A stretch of 64,000 nt of DNA from Dictyobacter aurantiacus (GTDB taxonomy: Bacteria; Chloroflexota; Ktedonobacteria; Ktedonobacterales; Ktedonobacteraceae). Below the pieces are notes generated by a model. It was not told the DNA's origin, ran no database searches, and worked only from the letters and a program-made list of their open reading frames with translations. The first letter of the stretch is position 1; the number at the start of each line of letters is the position of its first letter. A program made the position numbers and the translations under genes. Below, piece by piece: positions 48,662-57,908 of this stretch. The stretch lies in NCBI RefSeq assembly GCF_003967515.1, contig NZ_BIFQ01000001.1, forward strand, positions 4,030,001 to 4,094,000. Reading direction: 5' to 3'.

Positions 48662-49777
48662 ATGGCTAGCACGAAATTTGGTGACAACGGCGTCGCCATT
48701 GAACGGCTCGAAGTCTCGGCCTACACGGTGCCAACCGACTCTCCGGAGTCGGATGGCACCTATGTCTGGGATAAAACAACGATCGTCATTGTGGAGGCCT
48801 ACGGTGGTGGCAAGTGCGGACTTGGCTACTCTTATGCCGATACAGCGACGGCGAACCTGATCAAGACGATGCTCGCCCGTGTGGTTGAGGGACGCGATGC
48901 TATGAATGTCTCTGGCAGTTGGGCGGCCATGGTCGAATCCATTCGCAACCTGGGGCGTCCGGGCATCGCCTCAATGGCTATCTCCGCCGTTGATAGCGCC
49001 CTGTGGGACCTCAAGGCGCGGCTGCTAGATTTGCCGCTGGTCTCCCTGCTGGGCGCGGTCCGCGATGCCGCACCGATCTATGGCAGCGGTGGTTTCACCT
49101 CGTATTCGCGTGAGCAGCTGCAGGGTCAGCTCGGCGCATGGGTCGCGGCCGGCATCCCGCGTGTCAAGATGAAGATTGGTCGCCAGCCCGACGCGGATCC
49201 GCTGCGCGTGGCGCAGGCGCGCGAGGCCATCGGCCCGGATACAGAATTGTTTGTGGACGCCAACGGGGCTTACAGCCGCAAAGAGGCGCTCGCCCTGGCA
49301 GAGATCTTCGCGTCCCAGTATGGCGTCACCTGGTTTGAGGAGCCGGTCTCTTCCGACGACCTGGAGGGGCTGCATCTCCTGCGCGATCGCGCCCCGGCGG
49401 GCATGGATATCGCGGCTGGCGAGTACGGCTACGATCTCTGGTACTTCCGCCGCATGCTCGAGGCCAACGCCGTAGATGTGTTGCAGGCCGATGCCACGCG
49501 CTGTGGGGGCATCACTGGCTTCCTGAATGCCGCTATCCTTTGTGAGGCACGCTCACTTGAGCTTTCGTCTCACTGTGGGCCCGCGCTGCACATCCATGCC
49601 TGCTGCGCCGTGCAGAATTTCCGTCATATGGAATACTTCCATGACCATGTGCGCATCGAGCATCTCTTCTTTGATGGCGTTCCAGAACCGGTTGATGGCG
49701 CGTTACATCCCGATCTTACCCGACCGGGCATGGGTCTTGAGTTCAAGCGCTCCGATGCCGAGAAGTATGCCGTGTAG
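48662..49777 (+). CDS. Enolase-superfamily (mandelate racemase-like) dehydratase
   Basis: A 371-residue MLE/mandelate racemase-type enzyme. Lysine KMKIG (about 162-166), metal ligands D in LFVDANGAY (about 199), E in WFEEPVSSDDLEG (about 225), E in AAGEYGYD (about 251), then D in VLQADATRCGGI and H in SSHCGPALHIH. All acids for catalysis are present. Substrates in this family are mainly sugar acids, and with gluconate-type oxidoreductases nearby an aldonate dehydratase is likely, but the exact one cannot be read. Only distant resemblance to the DgoD at the window start. AGGATT precedes the ATG. Confidence 0.83.
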   Translation: MASTKFGDNGVAIERLEVSAYTVPTDSPESDGTYVWDKTTIVIVEAYGGGKCGLGYSYADTATANLIKTMLARVVEGRDAMNVSGSWAAMVESIRNLGRPGIASMAISAVDSALWDLKARLLDLPLVSLLGAVRDAAPIYGSGGFTSYSREQLQGQLGAWVAAGIPRVKMKIGRQPDADPLRVAQAREAIGPDTELFVDANGAYSRKEALALAEIFASQYGVTWFEEPVSSDDLEGLHLLRDRAPAGMDIAAGEYGYDLWYFRRMLEANAVDVLQADATRCGGITGFLNAAILCEARSLELSSHCGPALHIHACCAVQNFRHMEYFHDHVRIEHLFFDGVPEPVDGALHPDLTRPGMGLEFKRSDAEKYAV

Positions 49778-49852
49778 CAGACCGGCCTGGATGGTGAGAA
49801 GGGATGCGTGACCCATACTTTCCACGGCAACTCTGAGAGAGAGGATGATTCA

Positions 49853-52800
49853 GTGAAACATGTAGTGGTTCTTAATGAAAATGCACATACACATGTGAAG
49901 AACAGCAACGTGCATAGTGTGCCCATGACGAGCATGGTGGTTGATGTAGAGGCGTTGGAGCGCGATCTACGCCAGCAGGTGCGTGGCGAGGTTCGCTTTG
50001 ACGAGGGGAGCAGGGGACTGTATACGACCGATGCCTCGAACTATCGCCAGGTGCCGATCGGCGTAGTTATCCCGAAGGATAAAGACGACGTGGTGGCGAC
50101 GGTGGCGACCTGCCGGGCATACAACGTGCCGGTCCTGGCGCGCGGTGGCGGCACAAGCCTCGCGGGTCAGTGCTGCAACGTCGCGGTCGTGATCGACATG
50201 TCGAAGTACATGAACGGGATCATCGAGATGGATGCCGAGCGACGGCGCGCGCGCGTGCAGCCGGGAATCATCCTCGACCATTTGCGCCAGGCGGCTGAAG
50301 AGCATCATCTCACCTTTGGTCCCGATCCAGCCACCCACAATCACTGCACCCTTGGGGGGATGATTGGCAACAATTCGTGCGGAACCCACGCCTTGATGGC
50401 GGGCAAGACCTCCGACAATATTGATGAGCTGGAGATTCTGACGTATGATGGTCTGCGCATGCGCGTGGGCAAGACGAGCGATGAGGAGCTTGAGCGCATC
50501 ATTGGGGAGGGTGGCAGGCGCGGTGAGATCTACGCCCGGCTCAAAGCTCTGCGCGACACCTATGCTGATCTGATCCGCGAACGCTATCCCGACATTCCGC
50601 GTCGCGTCTCCGGCTTTAATCTCGACGAACTGCTGCCAGAAAACGGCTTCAATGTGGCGGGCGCGCTGGTCGGCAGCGAGTCCACCTGCGCCGTGGTACT
50701 TGAAGCAACGACGCGTCTCGTCGAGAGTCCCCCGGTACGCACACTGGTGGTCCTCGGCTATGCAGATATTTATAGCGGCTGTGACCGCATCCCCGAACTG
50801 CTCAAGCACCATCCCATTGGCCTGGAAGGCTTCGATGATGGCCTCATCAGCGATATGAGAAAGAAGGGCATGCATCCCGATGAGATTGCCCTCTTTCCCG
50901 AGGGCAGAGGCTGGTTGCTGGTGGAGTTCGGTGGGCAGGATAAAGAAGACGCGGGCAAGCAGGCGCGGGCGCTGGTTGATGAACTGCGGGGGAAAGAGCA
51001 CGCACCGGATATCAAGGTCTATGCTGATCCAGCCGATCAGCAGAAGATCTGGTCGGTGCGCGAGGCCGCTCTTGGAGTGACCGCGCTGGTGCCCGGCGAA
51101 AAAGCGCGCTGGGCGGGTTGGGAAGACTCTGCCGTGCCGCCCGATAAGCTGGGAGACTACCTGCGCGACCTGCGCAAGCTGTTGGATAGCTACCAGTATA
51201 GCGCCAGCTTCTATGGACACTTCGGTCAAGGCTGCCTGCATACCCGCATCGATTTCGATCTGGATACGCATGAGGGGATTCAAAAATTTCGCGCCTTCAT
51301 CAACGACGCGGCCGATCTCGTGGTGCGCTACGGCGGCTCGCTATCGGGCGAACACGGTGATGGCCAGGCACGCGCCGAGTTTACCACTAAAATGTTTGGC
51401 AATGAGCTCATCGATGCCTTCCGCGAGTTCAAGTCTATCTGGGACCCCGCGTGGAAGCTGAATCCGGGCAAGATGGTGAATGCCTACCGTGTCGATGAGA
51501 ATCTACGCCAGGGGACCAACTATCAGCCGCTGCCGGTCAGAACGCACTTTCAGTTTCCTGATGATGGGGGCAGTTTCGCCAGTGCCACCCTGCGCTGTGT
51601 TGGCGTCGGTAAGTGCCGTCGCACCGAGGGCGGCACCATGTGCCCTAGCTTTATGGTGACGCGCGAAGAAAAGGATACCACGCGTGGACGCGCCCGCCTG
51701 CTCTTTGAAATGCTACAGGGCGATCCGGTCACCAGGGGATGGCGCAACGACAAGGTCAAGGAGGCACTCGACCTCTGCCTGGCCTGTAAAGGCTGCAAAG
51801 GAGACTGCCCGGTCAACGTCGATATGGCGACCTACAAGGCGGAGTTCCTCTCACACTACTACCAGGGGCGATTGCGCCCCCTGACCGGCTACTCCATGGG
51901 CCTGATCTACTGGTGGGCGCGGCTCGCCTCACTCATGCCAGGGCTGGTCAACTTTGTGACCCATGCACCCGTTCTCAGCGGTATCGCAAAGACGATGGGT
52001 GGCTTCGCGCCACAGCGACGCATCCCTACCTTTGCCCCGCAAACCTTCAAGCAATGGTTCCAGCGACGCGGCACACGCAATCAAGGCGGCCCACAGGTGA
52101 TCTTATGGCCCGACACTTTCAATAACTATCTCAAGCCAGAGACGGCCATGGCCGCCGTCGAGGTGCTGGAAGCGGCCGGCCACCAGGTTATCGTGCCGCA
52201 GCGATCGCTCTGCTGCGGTCGTCCGCTCTATGATTATGGCTTTCTCGACCAGGCGAAGCACCTGCTGCGGCAGATTCTCGACACGCTGGGACCGCAGATT
52301 GAAGCGGGCATCCCCGTCGTGGCACTGGAGCCGAGCTGTGCCGCCGTCTTTCGTGACGAACTGAAGAATCTTTTCCCGCATGATGAGAACGCCAAGCGGC
52401 TCAGCCAGCAGACGTTCCTGCTCAGCGAGTTCCTTGAGCAGAAGAGCAAGGACTACCAGTTGCCGCGGCTGTCACAGCAGGCCGTCGTACATGGGCACTG
52501 CCATCACAAGGCCATCATGAAGATGAAGGATGAGGAGGCCGTGCTTTCGCGGCTAGGCCTCGACTTCCAGGTGCTCGACTCGGGCTGCTGCGGGATGGCT
52601 GGCGCCTTTGGCTTCGAAAAAGATCACTACGATATCTCGATCAAAGCGGGCGAGCGCGTGCTGCTGCCTGCTGTGCGCAAGGCCGATAAAGACACCATCA
52701 TTATCGCCGATGGCTTTAGCTGCCGAGAGCAGATCGAGCAGACCACTGATCGCAAGGCGCTGCACCTGGCGGAAGTGCTGCAGATGGCGCTCCGTCAGCA

Positions 52801-52987
52801 GCAGCAAAAGATCTCTGGCGATTATCCAGAGCGGCAATACAAGCGCGAACTGCACAGCCGTGAGGCGCAGGCAGTCCCGGCACGGCGCGGGACTGTGCTG
52901 CTGGGTGCGGGGATCATGGGCGCCATCGCCATCCTCGCCTGGAGGCTGCTGTCGCAGCGCCGCTTAGCAGTGAAACTAACAAAATGA
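49853..52987 (+). CDS. FAD/Fe-S D-lactate or glycolate dehydrogenase-type fusion
   Basis: A 1044-residue fusion. N-terminal PCMH FAD-binding half (about 30-265; VLARGGGTSLAGQCCN, NHCTLGGMIGNNSCGTHAL), FAD-oxidase C-terminal half (to about 540; HGDGQ), then a two-cluster ferredoxin region (CVGVGKCRRTEGGTMCPS, CLACKGCKGDCPVNVDMAT), and two CCG domains (SLCCGRPLYDYG, SGCCGMAGAFGFEK). This is the GlcD/GlcF or Dld-II type fused in one chain; it oxidises a 2-hydroxy acid and passes electrons to quinone. A final hydrophobic helix (GAGIMGAIAILAWRLL, about 1019-1034) is a C-terminal anchor. GTG 49853 is preferred (AGAGAGG upstream); GTG 49808 is possible. Substrate not fixed. Confidence 0.88.
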   Translation: MKHVVVLNENAHTHVKNSNVHSVPMTSMVVDVEALERDLRQQVRGEVRFDEGSRGLYTTDASNYRQVPIGVVIPKDKDDVVATVATCRAYNVPVLARGGGTSLAGQCCNVAVVIDMSKYMNGIIEMDAERRRARVQPGIILDHLRQAAEEHHLTFGPDPATHNHCTLGGMIGNNSCGTHALMAGKTSDNIDELEILTYDGLRMRVGKTSDEELERIIGEGGRRGEIYARLKALRDTYADLIRERYPDIPRRVSGFNLDELLPENGFNVAGALVGSESTCAVVLEATTRLVESPPVRTLVVLGYADIYSGCDRIPELLKHHPIGLEGFDDGLISDMRKKGMHPDEIALFPEGRGWLLVEFGGQDKEDAGKQARALVDELRGKEHAPDIKVYADPADQQKIWSVREAALGVTALVPGEKARWAGWEDSAVPPDKLGDYLRDLRKLLDSYQYSASFYGHFGQGCLHTRIDFDLDTHEGIQKFRAFINDAADLVVRYGGSLSGEHGDGQARAEFTTKMFGNELIDAFREFKSIWDPAWKLNPGKMVNAYRVDENLRQGTNYQPLPVRTHFQFPDDGGSFASATLRCVGVGKCRRTEGGTMCPSFMVTREEKDTTRGRARLLFEMLQGDPVTRGWRNDKVKEALDLCLACKGCKGDCPVNVDMATYKAEFLSHYYQGRLRPLTGYSMGLIYWWARLASLMPGLVNFVTHAPVLSGIAKTMGGFAPQRRIPTFAPQTFKQWFQRRGTRNQGGPQVILWPDTFNNYLKPETAMAAVEVLEAAGHQVIVPQRSLCCGRPLYDYGFLDQAKHLLRQILDTLGPQIEAGIPVVALEPSCAAVFRDELKNLFPHDENAKRLSQQTFLLSEFLEQKSKDYQLPRLSQQAVVHGHCHHKAIMKMKDEEAVLSRLGLDFQVLDSGCCGMAGAFGFEKDHYDISIKAGERVLLPAVRKADKDTIIIADGFSCREQIEQTTDRKALHLAEVLQMALRQQQQKISGDYPERQYKRELHSREAQAVPARRGTVLLGAGIMGAIAILAWRLLSQRRLAVKLTK

Positions 52988-52999
52988 GGAAATAGTGAT

Positions 53000-54037
53000 A
53001 TGGCTCTAACGAAAACTGCATCTCCAATCAAAGATCTGATTGAGGAACCTCCCATACCCTTTGTAAAAGGGAAAGCGCATCGCTCGGGCCTCCTGAATCT
53101 GCTGCCGCGTGCGATTACCCGCGAAGGAATCGTGCTCGACCAGCATATTCGTGAAGGACGCTTCCAGCGTAGTCTGTCGCTGATCACGGCCTTCTCCAGT
53201 CTGCTGGCTGGCCTTGAAGTGACCTACGAGCACTATCGGGGGAGCTATGGTCAGCAGATCATGTATACACCGGTTATCATCAGTCCTATCCTGGCTGTCG
53301 CGGGTGTATGGGGCGCGTTAAATCGACGCGTGGCCCGTACAGTCTTGCCGATCGTCTCACTCTTTACCATGGTTGATGGCGTGGTCGGCTTCTACTTTCA
53401 TGTGCGTGGCGTGGCGCGCAAGCCCGGAGGATGGCGCATCCCTATCTTCAACGTCATCATGGGACCTCCGGTGTTCGCGCCCCTGCTGTTCGCGATCAGC
53501 GGTTTCCTGGGCATGATCGCCTCGCTGCTGCGTCGTGAGGATGATCCCGAGCATACATCTTTGCCAGGGATGCCGCGTCCCCGCGCTGGTTGGCTGCCGC
53601 GCAAGCTGGTCAGGGAAGGCATCGTCTTCGAGCAGGATGTACGCGAGGGCCGCTTCCAGCGTGTGCTGGGCGTGGCCACCGCCGTCTCGGCATTTTTTAG
53701 CGGCATTGAGGCCCTCTACTCACACTACAAAAACAACTTCAGCTATCGGGTGCAGTGGACGCCCGTTCTGCTGACTCCCGTATTGATGATCGCGGGCATC
53801 GGGACGCTGTGGAGCCGCACGATGGCGCGCACGCTGCTGCCGCTGGCCTCGGTCCTGGCCCTGCTCAATGGCGGCATCGGCTTCCTCTATCACGTGCGCG
53901 GAGTGATGCGCCGTCCCGGAGGGCTCAAGAAGCCTTTCTATAACCTCGTCTATGGCCCTCCCATCTTCGCGCCGCTGCTCTTCGCGGCATCCGGTTTTCT
54001 GGGTGTACTGGCCAGTCTCTTAAGGAGGGCAGACTAA
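53000..54037 (+). CDS. Internally duplicated membrane protein
   Basis: Unrecognised, 345 residues. Two copies of a module of about 145 residues (about 35-178 and 195-345). Each starts with a REGxVxxQxxREGRFQR block, then a helix with an SxxxxGxEaxY/TYEHY motif, and closes with a VRGVxRxPGG and a GPPxFAPLLFAxSGFLGxxASLLRR helix. Each copy has about four hydrophobic segments, so eight in total. The stop overlaps the next gene's ATG (TAATG), so it is co-translated with the gluconate dehydrogenase subunit 3-like protein. It may anchor the GMC dehydrogenase to the membrane. No metal or heme ligands stand out. Confidence 0.72.
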   Translation: MALTKTASPIKDLIEEPPIPFVKGKAHRSGLLNLLPRAITREGIVLDQHIREGRFQRSLSLITAFSSLLAGLEVTYEHYRGSYGQQIMYTPVIISPILAVAGVWGALNRRVARTVLPIVSLFTMVDGVVGFYFHVRGVARKPGGWRIPIFNVIMGPPVFAPLLFAISGFLGMIASLLRREDDPEHTSLPGMPRPRAGWLPRKLVREGIVFEQDVREGRFQRVLGVATAVSAFFSGIEALYSHYKNNFSYRVQWTPVLLTPVLMIAGIGTLWSRTMARTLLPLASVLALLNGGIGFLYHVRGVMRRPGGLKKPFYNLVYGPPIFAPLLFAASGFLGVLASLLRRAD

Positions 54038-54843
54038 TGAAGATCCGTGACAACGCCCGTAAGGATGAGCAACAGCGGGATGCAGGGCGCGACCGCTGGC
54101 CTGTAGATGGCACGACGGGACAGCCTTTGGAGCCACGGGCGCAGCCCGGCTATTATCCCGGCTACCATACCCTGAGTCAGCAGGCATTCTGGGATGAGGC
54201 GACGCGCAAGGTCGTGCTGGCCCGCGTGCATGACGTGCCACCCATTCGTTTCTTCTCGCCAGAGGAGGCCAGGTTGATGCAGGCCATCTGCGATCGCTTG
54301 CTCCCACAGGATGATCGCGACGAGGAGCACAGGATACCGTTGGTCAACTACATCGATACCAGGCTCTACCACCGGCGCATCGATGGCTACCGCTACGAAG
54401 ATATGCCTCCTGACCACGAGGCGCACCGCCTGGGACTGCAGGCGATCGAGACCATTGCCCGGCATATGTATGACCGGTCCTTTGTTGATCTGGGCCAGGG
54501 TGAGCAGGACGCGGTCCTCCAGACCATTCACGACACCAATCCGCCCGCCGCCCAGGATATCTGGCAGCGCATGTCGGTGCAGCGCTTTTGGATGCTGTTG
54601 ATGCAGGACGTGGTTGATGCCTACTATGCCCATCCCTATGCCTGGGATGAGATCGGCTTTGGGGGTCCCGCCTATCCACGCGGCTACATGCGCCTGGAGG
54701 GTGGCAAGCCCGAGCCATGGGAGGTTGAGGAACAGCGCTATGAGTGGCGAGCCCCCGATGAGGCCCTTTCCGATACCTATCGGCCAGTAGGCGGCCCTGG
54801 CGGTCATAAGCAGCAGCCCTCGGGCCAGGAAGGAACACACTAA
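54037..54843 (+). CDS. Gluconate 2-dehydrogenase subunit 3-like protein
   Basis: A 268-residue accessory protein. The core, about residues 70-215, matches the subunit 3 family: FFSPEEARLMQAICDRLLPQ, VNYIDTRLYH, AQDIWQRMSVQRFWMLLMQD, and a tail GFGGPAYPRGYMRL that pairs with GMC subunits. In classical gluconate 2-dehydrogenase it helps mature or anchor the flavoprotein and carries a Tat signal; here the N terminus is charged and without any export signal, so the protein is likely cytoplasmic. ATG overlaps the previous stop. It is followed, after repeat copy D, by the GMC oxidoreductase gene. Confidence 0.85.
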   Translation: MKIRDNARKDEQQRDAGRDRWPVDGTTGQPLEPRAQPGYYPGYHTLSQQAFWDEATRKVVLARVHDVPPIRFFSPEEARLMQAICDRLLPQDDRDEEHRIPLVNYIDTRLYHRRIDGYRYEDMPPDHEAHRLGLQAIETIARHMYDRSFVDLGQGEQDAVLQTIHDTNPPAAQDIWQRMSVQRFWMLLMQDVVDAYYAHPYAWDEIGFGGPAYPRGYMRLEGGKPEPWEVEEQRYEWRAPDEALSDTYRPVGGPGGHKQQPSGQEGTH

Positions 54844-54846
54844 CGT

Positions 54847-54950
54847 GTGAGCGGCCGCACTGGTTTTTGTGCTGGTGCAACCGGAGTGCATTCGCGCCCC
54901 GGTTGCACCAGCACAAAAAGACTTCTGCGCACCGCAGGTGCGCAAGCTAT
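54847..54950 (+). repeat. Palindromic repeat family, copy D
   Basis: Lead GCGGCCGCACTGG, main stem of 21 perfect bp (54864-54884 with 54899-54919), then small stem GCGCACC-GCA-GGTGCGC at 54927-54943. Same arrangement as copy C. It lies inside the forward run between the subunit 3-like and GMC genes, only about 20 bases before the GMC ribosome site. Confidence 0.8.
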
Positions 54951-54966
54951 GGAGAGAGAATAGTTT

Positions 54967-56706
54967 ATGAAAAAGCCAATTTTAGGATCTTTTGAGGGGC
55001 CGAAGCCCGGAAAACATATGCTGGGGCCGATCCAAAAAATAGATTTTCCTATGCACCATTTCGCTCCCGACGAAGAGGTTGATGTTTGTATCGTGGGTGT
55101 AGGGTCAGCGGGAGGGGTGTTGATCCAGCGCCTGGCGCGCGCTGGCTTCCGTGTCGTCGGCATGGAGGCGGGTCCCTTCTGGGAGACGGAGCGCGACTGG
55201 GTCAGCGACGAGGCGGGGTCCTCAAAGCTGTACTGGAATGATCTGCGCATCACGGGTGGAAAAGATCCGATTACGCTGGGCGCCAATAACAGCGGGCACG
55301 GCGTCGGTGGTGGCTCGGTCCACTGGGCCGGCTTTACGCCGCGCTTTCATCCGTCCGACTTTCATGTGTTATCGTCCGACGGTATGGGGGCCGACTGGCC
55401 TATCTCTTATGAAGATCTCAAGCCATATTATGAACTGCTGGAGACCGAGATCCCTGTTTCGGGTCCCGCTTATTACCCCTGGGGCGATCCCCACGGTTAT
55501 ATCTATGGACCACATCCCCTGGGTGGCGTGGGCGATGTCCTGGTCAAGGGCTGTACCCAATTAGGTATCCCAGTCGTAGCCGGGGGGCCCGTCGCCATCC
55601 TGGCCGGCTCGCATGGTGATCGCCAGCACTGTATCTATCGGGGGTTCTGTATTCAGGGTTGTAAGGTGGGCGCCAAGCAGAGTACCCTGATCAGCCACGT
55701 GCCCGATGCCATCCGCCATGGCGCTGAGATTCGCGCCAACTGCATGGTTTCGCGCATCAATATGAAGAACGGCCGCACCACCGGTGTCACCTACTTTGAT
55801 CCCGATGGTCATGAGCGCGAGCTCAAGGCGAAGCTGGTCATCGTCTCTGGCTACGCCATTGAGACGCCCCGCCTGCTCCTGAATTCGGCCTGTCCCGGTT
55901 TCGAGCAGGGCCTGGCTAACTCCAGTGGGACCGTTGGCAAATACCTGATGGTGCAGATCGGCAACGTCGTGCTGGGCCGCTTCGAGGAGCCTATTCGCAT
56001 GTACAAGGCGCCGCCTGCGCACGCCCTGACCGAGGAGTTCTACGAGACCAATCCCAAAAACGACTTTATTCGCGGCTTCGCCATTCAGACGGTGGGACCT
56101 CTTCCTATCGCCTTTGCCAAGCAGATGCTGGTGGCCAAGGGAGCCTGGGGCTGGGGTATGCGCCGCGTCATGATGGATTATAACCACTGGGCCGCCCTGG
56201 GCGTGCTGGGCGAGATTCTGCCCTGGGAAGATAATCGTGTTGAACTGGCCGAGGAGACCGATCAGTTCGGTCTGCGCGTCGCCAAAGTGACCTTTAATCT
56301 GCACGACAACGATAAAAAGATCGCGCAAGCCGGGGTGAAGAAGACCACCGAGGTGATGCAGGCGGCCGGCGCGCAGGAAGTGGTGCAGGAGTCGCGCTAC
56401 GCCCACCTGGTCGGAGGGGCGCGCATGGGTAGCGATCCCAATACGTCGGTAACGAACAGCTTTGGTCGTACCCATGATATCCCGAACCTGTACATCTGTG
56501 ATGGCAGTTTGCTGCCCACGCAAGGCTCGGCCAATCCGGGACTCACCATTCAGGCGCTCGCCGCCAGGACCGCCGACTACCTGATCTCGAATGCCGGTGA
56601 CGTCCTGTCCTCCCATCCCGAGCGCATCTCGGTAACCAATCCGCCGGTAAGGCGGAATCTCTCGCCGGCGGGCACGGCCAATAAAGGCGTGCCACGTTTC
56701 GTGTAA
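54967..56706 (+). CDS. GMC oxidoreductase, gluconate 2-dehydrogenase-type flavoprotein
   Basis: A 579-residue glucose-methanol-choline oxidoreductase. FAD loop VDVCIVGVGSAGGVLIQRLA (about 38-57), GMC signature GHGVGGGSVHWAGF, and the C-terminal NPGLTIQALAARTADYLI block. It pairs with the subunit 3-like gene upstream as in gluconate 2-dehydrogenases, where it oxidises gluconate to 2-keto-gluconate, but no cytochrome c subunit is present. It lacks a Tat or Sec signal, so it would face the cytoplasm. GGAGAGAG lies upstream of the ATG. Other sugar or aldonate substrates are possible. Confidence 0.88.
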   Translation: MKKPILGSFEGPKPGKHMLGPIQKIDFPMHHFAPDEEVDVCIVGVGSAGGVLIQRLARAGFRVVGMEAGPFWETERDWVSDEAGSSKLYWNDLRITGGKDPITLGANNSGHGVGGGSVHWAGFTPRFHPSDFHVLSSDGMGADWPISYEDLKPYYELLETEIPVSGPAYYPWGDPHGYIYGPHPLGGVGDVLVKGCTQLGIPVVAGGPVAILAGSHGDRQHCIYRGFCIQGCKVGAKQSTLISHVPDAIRHGAEIRANCMVSRINMKNGRTTGVTYFDPDGHERELKAKLVIVSGYAIETPRLLLNSACPGFEQGLANSSGTVGKYLMVQIGNVVLGRFEEPIRMYKAPPAHALTEEFYETNPKNDFIRGFAIQTVGPLPIAFAKQMLVAKGAWGWGMRRVMMDYNHWAALGVLGEILPWEDNRVELAEETDQFGLRVAKVTFNLHDNDKKIAQAGVKKTTEVMQAAGAQEVVQESRYAHLVGGARMGSDPNTSVTNSFGRTHDIPNLYICDGSLLPTQGSANPGLTIQALAARTADYLISNAGDVLSSHPERISVTNPPVRRNLSPAGTANKGVPRFV

Positions 56707-56788
56707 ATGGGTTTATCCCGGACATTTGCAAAAGGTTTCCCAAAGCCAGAGGTTGGGGTTTGGAACAGATAGAAGGAGAAAATGTGAG

Positions 56789-57796
56789 ATGCAAACACAG
56801 AAAGCAGAAGTTGTTGTGGTGACCGGAGCTTCGGCGGGTGTTGGCCGGGCAATCGTACAGGCTTTCGCCCGGCGCGGCGCCCATATCGGGCTGCTTGCCC
56901 GTGGTCATGAGGGACTGGAGGGCGCGAAGAAAGATGTCGAGCGACTGGGTGGCAAAGCGCTGGTGTTGCCAACCGATGTGGCCAATGCCGATCAGGTGGA
57001 GGCCGCGGCCTCCAAAGTCGAAGACACCTTTGGCCCCATCGATGTCTGGATCAACGTCGCCATGGCCTCGGTCTTTTCACCGGCAAAGGAGATGAAGCCG
57101 GAGGAATACAAACGCGTCACCGAGGTGACCTACCTGGGACAGGTCTATGGCACGCTGGCGGCGCTGCATCGCATGCTGCCGCGCGATCGGGGGAGGATCA
57201 TCCAGGTCGGTTCTGCGCTGGCCTATCGCGGTATCCCTCTGCAGTCGGCCTACTGTGGCGCCAAGCACGCCATTCAGGGCTTCACAGAATCGGTGCGCGC
57301 CGAGCTGATCCATGACAAGAGCAACGTCAAGATCACCATGGTGCAGCTGCCCGCCGTCAACACACCACAGTTTAGCTGGGTCAAGAGCCGCCTGCCGCGC
57401 AAAGCGCAGCCCGTTCCACCCATCTACCAGCCGGAAGTGATCGCCGACGCGGTCACCTGGGTGACCGATCATTACCGTCGTCAGCTCTTCATCGGGCTCT
57501 CCACGGTCATCGTCATTCAGGGCAACAAGCTCGCCCCCGGCTATGGTGATCGCTACCTCGGCAAGACGGGTTTCAACTCGCAGCAGACCAGTCAGCGCGA
57601 AGATCCCGACCGCCCCAACAATCTGTGGGCGCCGGTTGATGAGGATCGCGACCATGGGGCGCACGGGTCATTTGACAATCAGGCCAGGGATCGCAGCCTC
57701 CAGCTATGGGCGGATACCCATCGTGGCCTGCTCGCCCTGGTCGGAGCCGCCCTGGCGAGTCTGGTCGGTGTCGCCCTCTTCGGAAAAAATCGATGA
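56789..57796 (+). CDS. SDR oxidoreductase with C-terminal membrane anchor
   Basis: A 335-residue short-chain dehydrogenase. Cofactor loop VVVTGASAGVGRAIV, catalytic Tyr/Lys in YCGAKHA and Ser in VGSALAYRG. The usual core ends near residue 255; an extra part follows, ending in a single hydrophobic helix (GLLALVGAALASLVGVALFG), which looks like a C-terminal membrane anchor. ATG 56789 is preferred because GGAG lies about ten bases upstream; an earlier ATG at 56726 has no site. Sits in the forward run between the GMC and the cytochrome b fusion genes. Substrate unknown. Confidence 0.85.
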   Translation: MQTQKAEVVVVTGASAGVGRAIVQAFARRGAHIGLLARGHEGLEGAKKDVERLGGKALVLPTDVANADQVEAAASKVEDTFGPIDVWINVAMASVFSPAKEMKPEEYKRVTEVTYLGQVYGTLAALHRMLPRDRGRIIQVGSALAYRGIPLQSAYCGAKHAIQGFTESVRAELIHDKSNVKITMVQLPAVNTPQFSWVKSRLPRKAQPVPPIYQPEVIADAVTWVTDHYRRQLFIGLSTVIVIQGNKLAPGYGDRYLGKTGFNSQQTSQREDPDRPNNLWAPVDEDRDHGAHGSFDNQARDRSLQLWADTHRGLLALVGAALASLVGVALFGKNR

Positions 57797-57908
57797 AACC
57801 AGATGCGCACGGTTTTCGTATCGATCATGTAATACCGTAGTATAAGTGGTAAAGCGAGGAGCCGTCCCCCGTGCCTTGATGGGCTCCTGGAAAGTGGATA
57901 GAACGACG

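Noticed and set aside
49967..51283. Reverse frame of 438 codons inside the FAD/Fe-S dehydrogenase gene
   Set aside because: Antisense of a strongly conserved coding region; its product has no recognisable family.
55561..56616. Reverse frame of 351 codons opposite the GMC oxidoreductase
   Set aside because: Antisense shadow of a GC-rich gene with clear FAD and GMC signatures.
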